From the NCBI RefSeq assembly GCF_004214795.1, contig NZ_CP035928.1:1550001-1614000 (forward strand): 64,000 bases of DNA. The letters run 5' to 3'. The notes under the pieces were generated by a model, which was not told the DNA's origin, did no database searches, and saw only the letters and a program-made list of their open reading frames with translations. This DNA comes from Malaciobacter pacificus. Its GTDB lineage: Bacteria > Campylobacterota > Campylobacteria > Campylobacterales > Arcobacteraceae. The position numbers and the translations under genes are program-made. Of this stretch, positions 1 through 9,201 are shown one piece after another (position 1 is the first letter of the stretch; each line of letters starts with the position of its first letter).

Positions 1-381
1 CATCATCCTAATCTAGAAGAGACTTTAGATAAAGAAGTTTCTTCTTATTTGAAACATTTAGATAATGAAGAAAATGATGTATTAAATAGTACTTTAGAAG
101 ATATTGATAAAGAAGTATTTATTAATAATCTAAAAATCATGAGAGATTATAAAACTCAAAGAGCAAAAAATAAAATATTTTATTTTCATTGTATTCAAAC
201 AATTGCTAAAATTATTATAGAAAATAAAATAAAAAAAATAGAGACACCTTTTAATGAAAGGTTTTGGCATATTTTACAAACACTAGAAGGTGAGCTATCA
301 AAAGATAAAATATCTTCAACTTTAGAATTAGATAACTCTAATGACACTACAAAAGCTGTTTTAAATGTAGCTATATATTAA
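1..381 (+). CDS. Hypothetical protein, 5' end outside the window
   Basis: The reading frame is open from the first base, so the gene starts upstream. 126 residues are visible. An internal TTG at 49 could be mistaken for a start, but it has no ribosome binding site and the frame continues through it. The protein is Asp/Glu/Lys-rich and looks soluble and mostly helical, with an acidic first half and a basic middle. It contains no motif I recognise. Its stop overlaps by four bases the stop of the convergent DUF455 gene. No function is proposed. Confidence 0.6.
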   Translation, partial: HHPNLEETLDKEVSSYLKHLDNEENDVLNSTLEDIDKEVFINNLKIMRDYKTQRAKNKIFYFHCIQTIAKIIIENKIKKIETPFNERFWHILQTLEGELSKDKISSTLELDNSNDTTKAVLNVAIY

Positions 382-1196
382 CTACAGTCAGCTTTTTTAG
401 ATAATATTTTTAATTCATCACAAGAAAAACCTGCTTTTTTTCTATCCTCAAAATTTAAGTCCATCTTTCTTTTTGTAGAACCAGGAAATACATCTTCAAT
501 AATTTCTAAATATGTACTATCATGTGGTAAGTTTTCTAAATCACATGCATATTTAAACCATCTATCACCCTTTGATACATGATCAACTTCTTCAATTAAA
601 ATTGTGTTTAAAGCATCTAATATTTTATCATTAAATTCATCTTTATTTGAATTTAACTTCTCCATAATTTTTGGATTTTGATCCAAGCCATTTGCTTCTA
701 AATATCTTGGAACTGCTGCCATTCTTCTTAAAAACTCAGGTGTTTTTTCCATAGCTTCAAAAAGATTTTTGTGAACATCAAAATCTCCATACTTTCCACC
801 AAGTTCATTTAGTAGTTTCTCCAACATTAAAAAGTGTCTTACTTCATCATTTGCTACTTCTAACCAATCTTCGTAATAATCTTTTGGTAAGTCTTTATAT
901 CTTAATGCTGCATCTAAAGCTAAATCAATTGCAGAATATTCAATATGTAAAATAGTATGTAATAAATACTTTTTACCTTCAATTGAATTGAAATTTTTGA
1001 TTTTTGGTAAAGTTGTAGGTTTTACAATATTTAAAAAAGTTTCATATGATGGGTTTTGCATTTTATATGGAGTGTAGTCATTATTGAAAAAAAAGTTATT
1101 TTCTTTAAAGTTTTTATAAAAAACTTTAAATTTTGCTATTTTATCTTTGGGTTCATTTGATAATATAACCTCTTCTAAATTTGAAAAATAATCCAT
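378..1196 (-). CDS. DUF455 ferritin-like domain protein
   Basis: A 272-residue protein that matches the DUF455 family of ferritin-like four-helix proteins. Carboxylate and histidine ligands of a di-iron-type site are visible: HIEYSAIDLALDA (Glu), ANDEVRHF (Glu and His) and EEVDHVSKGDRWF (Glu and His). The spacing suits a MiaE/ferritin-like bundle. The ATG start is preceded by an AAGG-type ribosome binding site, and transcription diverges from the metallo-hydrolase gene. Members are widespread in Campylobacterota. The substrate is unknown, so only the fold and probable metal binding can be claimed. Confidence 0.85.
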   Translation of the reverse strand: MDYFSNLEEVILSNEPKDKIAKFKVFYKNFKENNFFFNNDYTPYKMQNPSYETFLNIVKPTTLPKIKNFNSIEGKKYLLHTILHIEYSAIDLALDAALRYKDLPKDYYEDWLEVANDEVRHFLMLEKLLNELGGKYGDFDVHKNLFEAMEKTPEFLRRMAAVPRYLEANGLDQNPKIMEKLNSNKDEFNDKILDALNTILIEEVDHVSKGDRWFKYACDLENLPHDSTYLEIIEDVFPGSTKRKMDLNFEDRKKAGFSCDELKILSKKADCS

Positions 1197-1250
1197 TCAT
1201 AACCTTACTATTGATATAATAGTTATTATTTTAGCAAAAAGTAGGTTAAT
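1197..1250. promoter_or_regulatory. Divergent promoter region
   Basis: This 54-base gap separates the minus-strand DUF455 gene from the plus-strand metallo-hydrolase gene. A TATAAT box at 1215-1220 serves the plus strand, with GTAGG near 1241 as ribosome binding site. A TATTAT-like box on the opposite strand overlaps it. The assignment is by motif only. Confidence 0.5.
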
Positions 1251-1850
1251 ATGGATATAAAAGTACAAGCAATGGGTGATTATCAAACTAATTGTTATAT
1301 CGTTACAATTGATGATAAAAATATAATTATAGATCCAGGAGTAGATGCGTTAAGATGGATTAAGAACAATGTAAAAAATCCAATAGCTGTTTTAAATACT
1401 CATGGTCACTTTGATCACGTATGGTCAAATCAAATTGTAAAAGAGACTTATAACATAAAACTTTATACTCCAATTGATGATGAATTTATGCTTGAAAAAG
1501 ATCCTTATGGTATGGGAATGCCCCCTTCAACTCCTGATGTATTAATTCAACCAGACCAAGAAATTGAAATAGAAGGGATTAAAATAAAATTCCATCACTT
1601 CCCAGGTCATACCCCTGGATGTTCAGCCATTCAAATTGGTTCTCATTTGTTCACAGGTGATTTTATTTTTAAAGGAACTATAGGAAGATTTGACTTTCCT
1701 AATTCAAATGCTACGTTAATGAGACGTAGTTTAGATAAAATACTTAAATGGACTGAAGATTTCCACATTTACCCAGGTCATGGGGATAAAACGACTTTAA
1801 AAAGCGAAATTTCTACATTAAAACAGTGGCAATCATATATACAAGGATAA
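1251..1850 (+). CDS. Metallo-beta-lactamase fold hydrolase (glyoxalase II-like)
   Basis: A 199-residue cytoplasmic hydrolase. The metal-binding signature THGHFDH lies near residue 50. It is followed by the later ligand motifs PGHTPGCS, GDFIF (Asp) and YPGHGD (His), giving the full two-metal site of the family. At about 200 residues it is a compact version, like the YcbL/GloB-related hydrolases, without the long C-terminal substrate domain of classical glyoxalase II. A thioester such as S-lactoylglutathione is a plausible substrate, but the sequence does not prove it. The following GGDEF gene begins three bases after the stop, so the two are probably co-transcribed. Confidence 0.85.
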   Translation: MDIKVQAMGDYQTNCYIVTIDDKNIIIDPGVDALRWIKNNVKNPIAVLNTHGHFDHVWSNQIVKETYNIKLYTPIDDEFMLEKDPYGMGMPPSTPDVLIQPDQEIEIEGIKIKFHHFPGHTPGCSAIQIGSHLFTGDFIFKGTIGRFDFPNSNATLMRRSLDKILKWTEDFHIYPGHGDKTTLKSEISTLKQWQSYIQG

Positions 1851-1852
1851 GA

Positions 1853-2752
1853 ATGACTTTAAATTGTGAAAAAATAATTAATGAAAATGAAAAATTAAAA
1901 TTATCAGACTTAGAAAAATCTTGTATAAATACTTTTGAATATCTAAATCTTCATCATAATGTCAATTTTCTAAAAATTAAAGCAGTAAGTAAAGAAAATG
2001 AGTTTATTTTTTTTGATAATATAAGCCATGACTTAAAGTTAATAGATATTTTAAAATTTAAACAAAATTGTGACACTGATATATTATTTGAATTTTATGC
2101 TAGTGATGATGAGAACAACAACATTGTTAAAAGTCATTTAAATAGTATAAAATTTTCATTACAAGTTTTTTCTCAATCTATTTTCAATAAATATATGGAA
2201 AAAACAATTGATGAGCTATCATTAGTAGATCATATAACAGGCGCTTATAATAGATGTTATTTACAAAATTATATCCAGGCAATTTTTAGTTTAGCAAATA
2301 GAGAACAAAAAAAAGTTGCTTTTGTAAAAATAGCAATTGATCAATTCAAAGCAGTTATTGATGAATTTGATTACTCAACAGGAGATAAAGTTTTAAAAAC
2401 ACTTTCTAGTTCTTTAAAGAAATCTGTTAGGGAATCAGACATAGTTATTAAAATTTCTAATGATGAATTTTTAGTAATACTTATGAATATAATTAATGAA
2501 GAAAATGCTACAATTGCGTCACAGAAACTTATTAATAATTTTAGTGAAGAGAAGGTTGTAGTTAATGAAGCTACAAATCAAGTCTTAATGAAAACAATTT
2601 GTACTGGTATATCTATTTATCCAGATGATGCAACAACATTAGATGAAATACTTAAAAAATCAGATATTGCATTATATGAAGCTCAAAATAGAGGAAGAGG
2701 ACAGGTATTTAAATTTACTGAAGAAGAGACTCATACAATAGATTTTTTCTAA
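1853..2752 (+). CDS. GGDEF-domain protein with degenerate active site (first of a pair)
   Basis: A 299-residue protein with an unrecognised N-terminal half (about 1-125) and a GGDEF fold (about 130-299). A GTG at 1826 gives a longer reading frame, but the ATG at 1853 is preceded by AAGGATAAG and is the better start. The signature is SNDEF (near residue 202) instead of GGDEF. The metal-binding first Asp of DxD is Ala (AIDQF), the guanine-contacting Asn is replaced in FKAVID, and the late Lys is Gln (LYEAQNRGR). By known diguanylate cyclase chemistry it should not make c-di-GMP. It may bind nucleotide or partner proteins. It ends in TIDFF, a tail shared with the next gene. Confidence 0.8.
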   Translation: MTLNCEKIINENEKLKLSDLEKSCINTFEYLNLHHNVNFLKIKAVSKENEFIFFDNISHDLKLIDILKFKQNCDTDILFEFYASDDENNNIVKSHLNSIKFSLQVFSQSIFNKYMEKTIDELSLVDHITGAYNRCYLQNYIQAIFSLANREQKKVAFVKIAIDQFKAVIDEFDYSTGDKVLKTLSSSLKKSVRESDIVIKISNDEFLVILMNIINEENATIASQKLINNFSEEKVVVNEATNQVLMKTICTGISIYPDDATTLDEILKKSDIALYEAQNRGRGQVFKFTEEETHTIDFF

Positions 2753-2761
2753 AGGTTTAAA

Positions 2762-3736
2762 ATGAAAAATAATATTATAGAGCTTATAAAGTCATCTGGT
2801 TCAACAGGTGTAGAATTTGAAAGTATTTCTAAAATTTTTAGATTATATGAACAGTTAAAGTATGCAACTAATCTTAAACAAATTGCTCAAGATATTTATT
2901 TTTGGTTACATAATGAATTTAGAATAGATAATATGACTTTTACACTATTTGATATTAATAAAAATGAAAAAGAAAATATTTTAGTAGAAGGTGAAAGCTT
3001 TTATTTAGATGATGATTTTACAAACTTTTTTATTGTAAATACACATACAAGTTTAAATGCTACAATATCATTCAAAGCAATCTCAAAAGTTCATAATAGA
3101 ATACTTCAAGATCAATATCACATAATTGATGGTGCTTTTGATTTAATTTCTCCAATTGTACAAAATGGTATTTTAAAGAAAAACTACGTCGAGTCTTCTT
3201 CAATTGATTCAGTTACAAATGTTTATAATAGAAACTATTTAGTGGAAACTCTTACAAGACATTTAAGCTTATCTAAAAACAAACAATCTCATATCTATTT
3301 TTTAATGATTGGAGTTGATCATTTTAAAGCAGTTATTGATGAGTTTGACCATGATATAGGTGATAAAGTACTAGTAGAGCTTGCTAAAACAATTCACTCA
3401 AATGTAAGTCAGTTTGATTTAGTTGGTAGATTAACAGGGGATGAATTTTTAGTTACTTTACTTAGTACTGAGTATGAGCATGAAGTTACATCACTTGCGC
3501 ATAAAATAATATCTGATTTTGCACAAACTGAAATCCTTGTTAATGAAAATACTAAGCAAATCCTGAAAAAAACTATTTGTATAGGAATGGATAAGCATAT
3601 AGTTAGTGATAAAGAAAGTATTAATGAGACAATAAAAAATGCAGATATAGCTTTATATGAAGCTAAAAATAAAGGTAGAAGTACTTTTTTTAATTATGAG
3701 GATTTAAGAGTAGAAGATACAATAGATTTATTTTAA
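2762..3736 (+). CDS. GGDEF-domain protein with partly degenerate active site (second of a pair)
   Basis: A 324-residue paralogue of the gene before it, nine bases downstream with AAAGG as ribosome binding site. The N-terminal region (about 1-150) resembles a small sensory domain but I cannot name it. The GGDEF domain fills the rest. The signature is TGDEF (near residue 225). The metal Asp of DxD is Gly (GVDHF) and the Asn of FKxIND is again lost (FKAVID), while the late Lys is kept (LYEAKNKGR). Loss of the metal Asp argues against cyclase activity. The C-terminus TIDLF parallels TIDFF of its neighbour. The pair looks like an old tandem duplication. Confidence 0.8.
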   Translation: MKNNIIELIKSSGSTGVEFESISKIFRLYEQLKYATNLKQIAQDIYFWLHNEFRIDNMTFTLFDINKNEKENILVEGESFYLDDDFTNFFIVNTHTSLNATISFKAISKVHNRILQDQYHIIDGAFDLISPIVQNGILKKNYVESSSIDSVTNVYNRNYLVETLTRHLSLSKNKQSHIYFLMIGVDHFKAVIDEFDHDIGDKVLVELAKTIHSNVSQFDLVGRLTGDEFLVTLLSTEYEHEVTSLAHKIISDFAQTEILVNENTKQILKKTICIGMDKHIVSDKESINETIKNADIALYEAKNKGRSTFFNYEDLRVEDTIDLF

Positions 3737-3738
3737 AC

Positions 3739-4653
3739 CTATTGTATTTTTCTAGCTTTCATATAAACTCTTTTTGGTGCTGGATAACCCTCAACCGTTT
3801 TAGTTGGATCATTTGGATCTAAAAAATCTTCCAAACTTTGATCAAATGACCATTTTGTTTTTCTTTGTTCTTCACTAGTTGTTGTTGTAGTTGCAATTAC
3901 TTCAATATTCTCAAATCCTGCTCTAACTAACCAGTTTTTAAGTGCTGGAATTGTTGGAATAAAATAGATATTAGGAATTTTAGAATATCTTTTATTTGGT
4001 GTTAAACAAATCTCTTGATCTCCATCAATCATAAATGTATCAATTAAAATCTCACCTTTAGAGTTCAACCCTCGTGCTAATGATTTTAAAGTTCCAACTG
4101 GATCTGCTCTATGATATAAAACCCCTAACATAAAAATAAAATCAAAACTATGATTATAATATTCTAAATGCTCAACTCCAAGCATTTCATAAGTAATATC
4201 AGATTTTACAAAATGATTTACAAATTCAAATTGATGTAATGTCAAAGGACTTGGATCAAAACCAATTAATCTTTTTGGTTTATCCTCTAGCATTCTAAAC
4301 ATATAATAACCATTATTGCAGCCAATATCAGCAACAACTTTATCTTTTAGATTAAAATGAGGTCTTATAAGATTATATTTAATATTACTTTGCCATTCAC
4401 TGTCGATTTCTAAACCAAATAAGTTAAAAGGACCTTTTCTCCAAGGGATTAATTTTTTTGCAGCATTTTCAAGAATATCAAACTCTTCTTGAGTTAAATC
4501 TTCTCTCTTTCCAATTGTAAACCAATCTCCATAATCAATGAAAAGTTCACCTTTTTTTATGTTACTAATTTTTAGTATTTCATCATACCAAGGTTGAACA
4601 TTTTTCCAAGTTCGGCATTCATATTTCTTTTTTTGTAATTCTTCTAAATTCAT
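3739..4653 (-). CDS. cmoB: tRNA U34 carboxymethyltransferase CmoB
   Basis: A 304-residue SAM-fold enzyme. CmoB uses carboxy-SAM made by CmoA to convert 5-hydroxyuridine at wobble position 34 of tRNA into 5-oxyacetyluridine. The glycine-rich nucleotide site reads VADIGCNNGYY, followed by IGFDPS and FDFIFMLGVLYHRADP, which are typical of CmoB. The N-terminal WFTIGKREDLTQEE and the RKGPFNLFG segment also fit. The frame stays open 34 codons further upstream, but that extension does not fit the family, and the ATG at 4653 gives the normal length. The gene converges on the second GGDEF gene with only two bases between the stops. Confidence 0.92.
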   Translation of the reverse strand: MNLEELQKKKYECRTWKNVQPWYDEILKISNIKKGELFIDYGDWFTIGKREDLTQEEFDILENAAKKLIPWRKGPFNLFGLEIDSEWQSNIKYNLIRPHFNLKDKVVADIGCNNGYYMFRMLEDKPKRLIGFDPSPLTLHQFEFVNHFVKSDITYEMLGVEHLEYYNHSFDFIFMLGVLYHRADPVGTLKSLARGLNSKGEILIDTFMIDGDQEICLTPNKRYSKIPNIYFIPTIPALKNWLVRAGFENIEVIATTTTTSEEQRKTKWSFDQSLEDFLDPNDPTKTVEGYPAPKRVYMKARKIQ

Positions 4654-4787
4654 TTTGCAATTATATGAATATATAATGAAAAAGCATCTTAAATCAAAGA
4701 GATGATAAGTTCTTTTTGATATACTTCCAAAATTCGAATATGAAAAAATTTTCATTTTTCATTAACCAAAGATTAACTTCTTGTTAA

Positions 4788-4812
4788 TATAATCATTAAA
4801 ATTTAAAAAAGG
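4788..4812 (+). promoter_or_regulatory. Promoter and ribosome binding site of ccsBA
   Basis: A TATAAT box at 4788-4793 is followed by AAAAAAGGA ending at 4812. The spacing of seven bases to TTG at 4820 supports that rare start over the ATG at 4835, which lies too far from the ribosome binding site. Confidence 0.6.
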
Positions 4813-4819
4813 ACAATTT

Positions 4820-7576
4820 TTGAAATTAATAAACATGTTTTTTTCTTTTAAAGTAACATTATTATTAATTGTAATACTTGCAGCAGGTGCAGGATATGCT
4901 ACATTCATTGAAAATGATTTTGGTACATCTTCAGCTAGAGTATTAGTTTATAATAATATATGGTATGAAACTGTATTGGTTTTAACTACTTTAAATTTAA
5001 TCGGTATTATTTACAAATTTAAAATGTGGAAAAGTAAAGGTAAATTTTTATTCCACTTTTCATTTGTAGTAATTTTAATTGGTGCTGGAATAACTAGATA
5101 TGCTGGTTATGAAGGAATTATGCAAATCAAAGAAGGTGAGACTTCTAATACTATGATTTCTCTTGAACCTTACTTACAAGTTACAATTGTGGATGGCGAT
5201 AAATCATATTATCAAGAATATCAAAAAGAGTTCACTGCCCTATTCCCTTCTTTAAATAACTTCTCACATACAATAAATTTTGGTGATAATAAATCTATTG
5301 AAATTCATTATGTTGATTATATGTTTGCAAAAAAAGATGCGACTGCTAAAATGGGTCTAACAACTGTAGAAACAGTATATAATGGACAAAAACAACAAGT
5401 AAGACTTCCTGGACTTAGGGGTCAGCAAGGAATGCCAAGGGAATTAGATTTTGGTGATATTAAAGTAATGTTAACTTACGGTTCTAAGCTTTTAGATTTA
5501 CCATTTTCTATTAGATTAAATGACTTCCAATTAGATAGATATCCAGGTAGTATGTCTCCATCTTCATATGCATCAGAAGTTACTGTAATTGAAGAAGATG
5601 GAAAATCTTATGATTATAGAATTTTTATGAACAGAACACTATTTGAGGGTAATTTCTTATTCTTCCAAAGTTCTTATTTCCCAGATGAGTCAGGTACTGT
5701 ATTATCAGTAAATAATGACCCAGGAAAATGGCCAACATATTTAGGATACTTTATCTTAACACTAGGTTTTGTAATTAATTTCTTTGATAAGAAATCAAGA
5801 TTTTGGAAACTTACTAAATATGTAGGAAGCAAAAATTTAGCATCATTACTTGTTGCTTTAACATTAGGATTTACGGGAACTCAATTAAAAGCTGAAACTG
5901 TTACAGACAAAGATCATCAACAAAAAACAGAGAGTATTAAAGAGTATTTAGAAAAATTCAAAAATGAATCAGCACCAACTGCTGAAAAATTCTCAAGATT
6001 AGTTACTCAAAGTTTTGGTGGAAGAATGAAACCTGTTTCAACTTTAAATAAAGAAATCATAAAAAAAGTTAGTGGAAAAGATAGCTGGTTTGGATTAAAC
6101 TCAGACCAAATTATTTTAGGAATGCTAACAAGACCTGATATTTGGGGAGATTTAAAATTAATTAAAATCAAAACTCCAAAACTAAAAAAATTCTTAGGTT
6201 TAAATGATAATGAAAAATATATCGCTTTTTCTGAAGTATTTAAAGATGGTAAATATGCTCTTACTCAAGAAGCAGAAAAAGCACTTCAAACGAAACCAAT
6301 GGAAAGAGGTACTTTTGAAAAAGATATAATTAAAGTTGATGAAAGATTAAATATTATGTATTCAACTTTTAATGCAGGTCTATTTAGTATTTATCCAAAA
6401 GTAATTGAAGGTAATATCAAAGATGACAATAACAAATGGTATGCTCCATTAGAAGCTATTTCATCATTTGAAGGTAAAAATCAACAAGCTGTTGATGCAA
6501 TGACTAGAGGTTTTATAAACTCTGTTATTGATTACAAATGGAATGAAGCAAATAATTTCCTAGATATGATTAAAACTTATCAAGTGAAAGTTGGTAGTGA
6601 AATAAATTTAACTGAATCATATATAGATAATGAAATTTTATTTAATAATTTAGATATTTTCTTCAAATTGACTTTGGCATATGTTTTACTTGGATTAGTA
6701 ATGTTAATATTTTCATTTGCTACAGTATTTAAACCAAGCTTTAAATCTAAAAAACTAACATTTGTTTTCTTCAGTATTTTAGCTATATTATTTGCTATTC
6801 AAACATTTGGTATGGGATTTAGATGGATGTTATCAGGTCATGCACCGTGGTCTGACTTATACGAGTCACTGTTATATATTTCATGGTCAGCAATATTTGC
6901 TGGAGTAATATTTTTCAGAAAATCATTACTTGCATTAAGTGCTGCTGTTATTGTTGCTGGTATATTTATGTTTACTGCACACCTAACAGGAATTGACCCA
7001 CAAATTACAAACTTGGTTCCAGTTCTTAAATCATACTGGCTTACTATTCACGTTTCGATATTAACAGCATCATATGGATTCTTTGGTCTAGGTGCAATAC
7101 TTGGTTTTATGACACTTATCATGTTTATTTTTAGAAAAAATAGACCTCACATTGATGAAAATATCAAAAATATCACAGCAATTAATGAAATTGCATTAAT
7201 TGTTGGATTAGTGATGCTAACTATTGGTAACTTCCTTGGTGGTGTTTGGGCAAATGAATCTTGGGGAAGATATTGGGGATGGGATCCTAAAGAGACATGG
7301 GCTTATGTATCAATCTGTGTTTATGCTTTAGTAATTCACTTAAGATTTGTAAAAGCATTAAATAATCCTTTTGTATTCTCAACAGCATCATTATTGGCAT
7401 TTAGTTCAATTTTAATGACATACTTTGGAGTTAACTTTTATTTATCAGGTATGCACTCATATGCAACTGGTGACCCAGTTCCAGTTCCAACTTGGGTTTA
7501 TGTAACAACAGTGATTGTTATATTCACAATTATTTTAGCTTTTAAAAATAGAAACTTAAAAGAAACAATCAACTAA
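4820..7576 (+). CDS. ccsBA: Fused cytochrome c biogenesis protein CcsBA (ResB-CcsA)
   Basis: A 918-residue System II cytochrome c synthase that carries heme across the inner membrane and ligates it to apocytochromes in the periplasm. The N-terminal third is ResB/CcsB-like: membrane helices near residues 8-28, 45-62 and 70-90, a large periplasmic region, then a helix near 310. The C-terminal part from about 610 is CcsA, with multiple helices and the tryptophan-rich WWD heme motif WGRYWGWDPKETWAY. Conserved His residues flank the motif. The single fused protein is characteristic of Campylobacterota (about 900-1000 residues). The start is TTG. A hairpin terminator follows the stop, so it is probably a single-gene unit. 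Confidence 0.95.
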   Translation: MKLINMFFSFKVTLLLIVILAAGAGYATFIENDFGTSSARVLVYNNIWYETVLVLTTLNLIGIIYKFKMWKSKGKFLFHFSFVVILIGAGITRYAGYEGIMQIKEGETSNTMISLEPYLQVTIVDGDKSYYQEYQKEFTALFPSLNNFSHTINFGDNKSIEIHYVDYMFAKKDATAKMGLTTVETVYNGQKQQVRLPGLRGQQGMPRELDFGDIKVMLTYGSKLLDLPFSIRLNDFQLDRYPGSMSPSSYASEVTVIEEDGKSYDYRIFMNRTLFEGNFLFFQSSYFPDESGTVLSVNNDPGKWPTYLGYFILTLGFVINFFDKKSRFWKLTKYVGSKNLASLLVALTLGFTGTQLKAETVTDKDHQQKTESIKEYLEKFKNESAPTAEKFSRLVTQSFGGRMKPVSTLNKEIIKKVSGKDSWFGLNSDQIILGMLTRPDIWGDLKLIKIKTPKLKKFLGLNDNEKYIAFSEVFKDGKYALTQEAEKALQTKPMERGTFEKDIIKVDERLNIMYSTFNAGLFSIYPKVIEGNIKDDNNKWYAPLEAISSFEGKNQQAVDAMTRGFINSVIDYKWNEANNFLDMIKTYQVKVGSEINLTESYIDNEILFNNLDIFFKLTLAYVLLGLVMLIFSFATVFKPSFKSKKLTFVFFSILAILFAIQTFGMGFRWMLSGHAPWSDLYESLLYISWSAIFAGVIFFRKSLLALSAAVIVAGIFMFTAHLTGIDPQITNLVPVLKSYWLTIHVSILTASYGFFGLGAILGFMTLIMFIFRKNRPHIDENIKNITAINEIALIVGLVMLTIGNFLGGVWANESWGRYWGWDPKETWAYVSICVYALVIHLRFVKALNNPFVFSTASLLAFSSILMTYFGVNFYLSGMHSYATGDPVPVPTWVYVTTVIVIFTIILAFKNRNLKETIN

Positions 7577-7582
7577 CTACCA

Positions 7583-7612
7583 AAATAAAGGAGCTTTTTA
7601 GTTCCTTTATTT
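7583..7612 (+). terminator. Hairpin terminator after ccsBA
   Basis: A perfect 10-bp stem, AAATAAAGGA pairing with TCCTTTATTT, has a ten-base loop and ends in a T-rich arm. It lies six bases after the ccsBA stop. Confidence 0.7.
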
Positions 7613-7687
7613 ATATTAATCTTTATTATTTCCTAAACTTTTAATTTACTTTTGATACAATTAATTTAATTTATATTGGGTAATTAT

Positions 7688-8401
7688 ATGTTAAATGAAA
7701 AAATATTAGATGTAGTTCGATACACAAAAAATTTTGATATTTTATATATCGAAGATAATATTGAAGTTCAAGATCAAACTTATAAAATGTTAAAGTCATT
7801 TTTCAATGATATAACAACTGTAAATAATGGAAAAGAAGCTATAGAATTATTTATCAATAATGAGTTTCATTTAATAATAACTGATTTAGTAATGCCTCAA
7901 ATTGATGGTATATCATTTATTGAGTTTGTTAGAAAAAGTAATAAAAAGATCCCTATTTTAGTAGTTTCAGCCCATGATGATAAAGATTTCTTTTTAAAAA
8001 CTATAAATAGTGGAATTGATGGTTATTTATTAAAACCTTACAATTTAGAACAAATCACATCTATGTTAATTAATATTGTTGAAAAGTATAATACTTTAAA
8101 TGAAAGTAGTTTTATTTATTTAGAAAATGATTTAATATGGGATAAGCAAAACAATAGACTATTAAAAAATAATGAGCCTGTAAAGCTTACAAAAAATGAA
8201 ACTAAGCTTTTTCAACTATTTATAAATACAAATAGTGAAACAAAAACCTATGAAGAGATTGAAGATTTTATATTTGATAATTGTGATGAAAATACAAAAA
8301 AAATTCGAAATCTACTTTCAAGATTAAAATCTAAATTAGGCCATGAGTTATTTGAGACTTTATATTCATATGGCTATTGTATAAAATATAAAAAAGATTA
8401 A
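7688..8401 (+). CDS. OmpR/PhoB-type response regulator
   Basis: A 237-residue regulator. The receiver domain (about 15-130) has the acidic pocket in YIEDN, phospho-acceptor Asp in ITDLVMPQIDG, Thr/Ser-type VVSAHDD and the conserved Lys in LLKPY. The C-terminal winged helix (about 145-237) carries LTKNETKLFQLF and ends in LYSYGYCIKY, typical of Trans_reg_C. A TTG at 7676 would add four residues, but the ATG at 7688 is the more likely start. The sensor kinase gene follows two bases after the stop. The partner kinase is broken by an insertion, so this regulator may now lack its input. Confidence 0.9.
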   Translation: MLNEKILDVVRYTKNFDILYIEDNIEVQDQTYKMLKSFFNDITTVNNGKEAIELFINNEFHLIITDLVMPQIDGISFIEFVRKSNKKIPILVVSAHDDKDFFLKTINSGIDGYLLKPYNLEQITSMLINIVEKYNTLNESSFIYLENDLIWDKQNNRLLKNNEPVKLTKNETKLFQLFINTNSETKTYEEIEDFIFDNCDENTKKIRNLLSRLKSKLGHELFETLYSYGYCIKYKKD

Positions 8402-8403
8402 AA

Positions 8404-9201
8404 ATGCACTTACTTAAACTTATAATTCTTACTTTTTTTGTAATATCTTCATCTTTTTGTAATGAATTAAATCTAACATTAGAAGAGAAAGAGTATCTAA
8501 AAAACAATCAACCTATTAAACTTCATAATGAAATGAATTGGCCTCCATATAATTTCAATGAAAATGGTGTACCAAAAGGTTTTAGTATTGATTATATGAA
8601 TCTTCTTGCAAAAAAAGTTGGTATGGAGATTGAATATATTCATAACAAAACTTGGAATGAGTTTATGGAGATGTTAAAAAATAATGAAATAGATTCAATT
8701 ATTAATATTTCAAAAAATCAAGAAAGAAGTAAATACTTTAACTTTACTAGCGTTTTTCATACAGCTGCAAATGCTATATATGTGCAAAATGGAAATGAAC
8801 ATATAGATACTTTAAAAAAACTAGAAGGTAAAACTATAGTAATGCCTAAAGGTTTTTTCGCACAACAACTTTTAGCTAAACACTATCCTAATATTAAACA
8901 AATTCTTGTAAAAGACTCTTTGGAAGCCCTAAGAATGTTATCTTTAGGTAAAGCAGATGCTACAGTTGGTAAAAAAAATGTTTTAGACTATATAATTTCA
9001 AATAGGAATATTTCAGGAGTGATTGCCACTAATTATGTAGATGATAATAGATTAGTTTCATTAGTTAGAATGGCTACAAATAAAGATAATAAACATCTAA
9101 ATTCTATTTTAGAAAAAGGTCAAAAAGCAATTAGTGATGAAGAAATTTTAACCTTAAAAAGAAAATGGTTTGGATCTAATAACTTAACTTTCGCACGTTA
9201 A
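8404..9201 (+). pseudogene. Sensor kinase gene, 5' part (first substrate-binding-like domain), cut by an IS
   Basis: This is the N-terminal piece of a large sensor kinase. It has a signal peptide (about 1-19, ending SSSFC) and a bacterial extracellular solute-binding type 3 (Venus-flytrap) domain to about residue 260. Key stretches are NWPPYNF, GFSIDYMNLLA, and the closing KRKWFG typical of the end of such a domain. Genuine host sequence ends at 9182. The last codons (to the TAA at 9201) come from the IS end. Joining 9182 to 10754 restores one open frame of about 938 residues with the downstream piece. As it stands the product would be a secreted periplasmic domain with no kinase. Confidence 0.9.

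Noticed and set aside
1826-1852. GTG start for the first GGDEF gene
   Set aside because: It overlaps the previous gene by 25 bases without a ribosome binding site, whereas the ATG at 1853 has AAGGATAAG.
4654-4755. N-terminal extension of cmoB by 34 codons
   Set aside because: The extra residues are unlike the family, and the ATG at 4653 gives the normal CmoB start.
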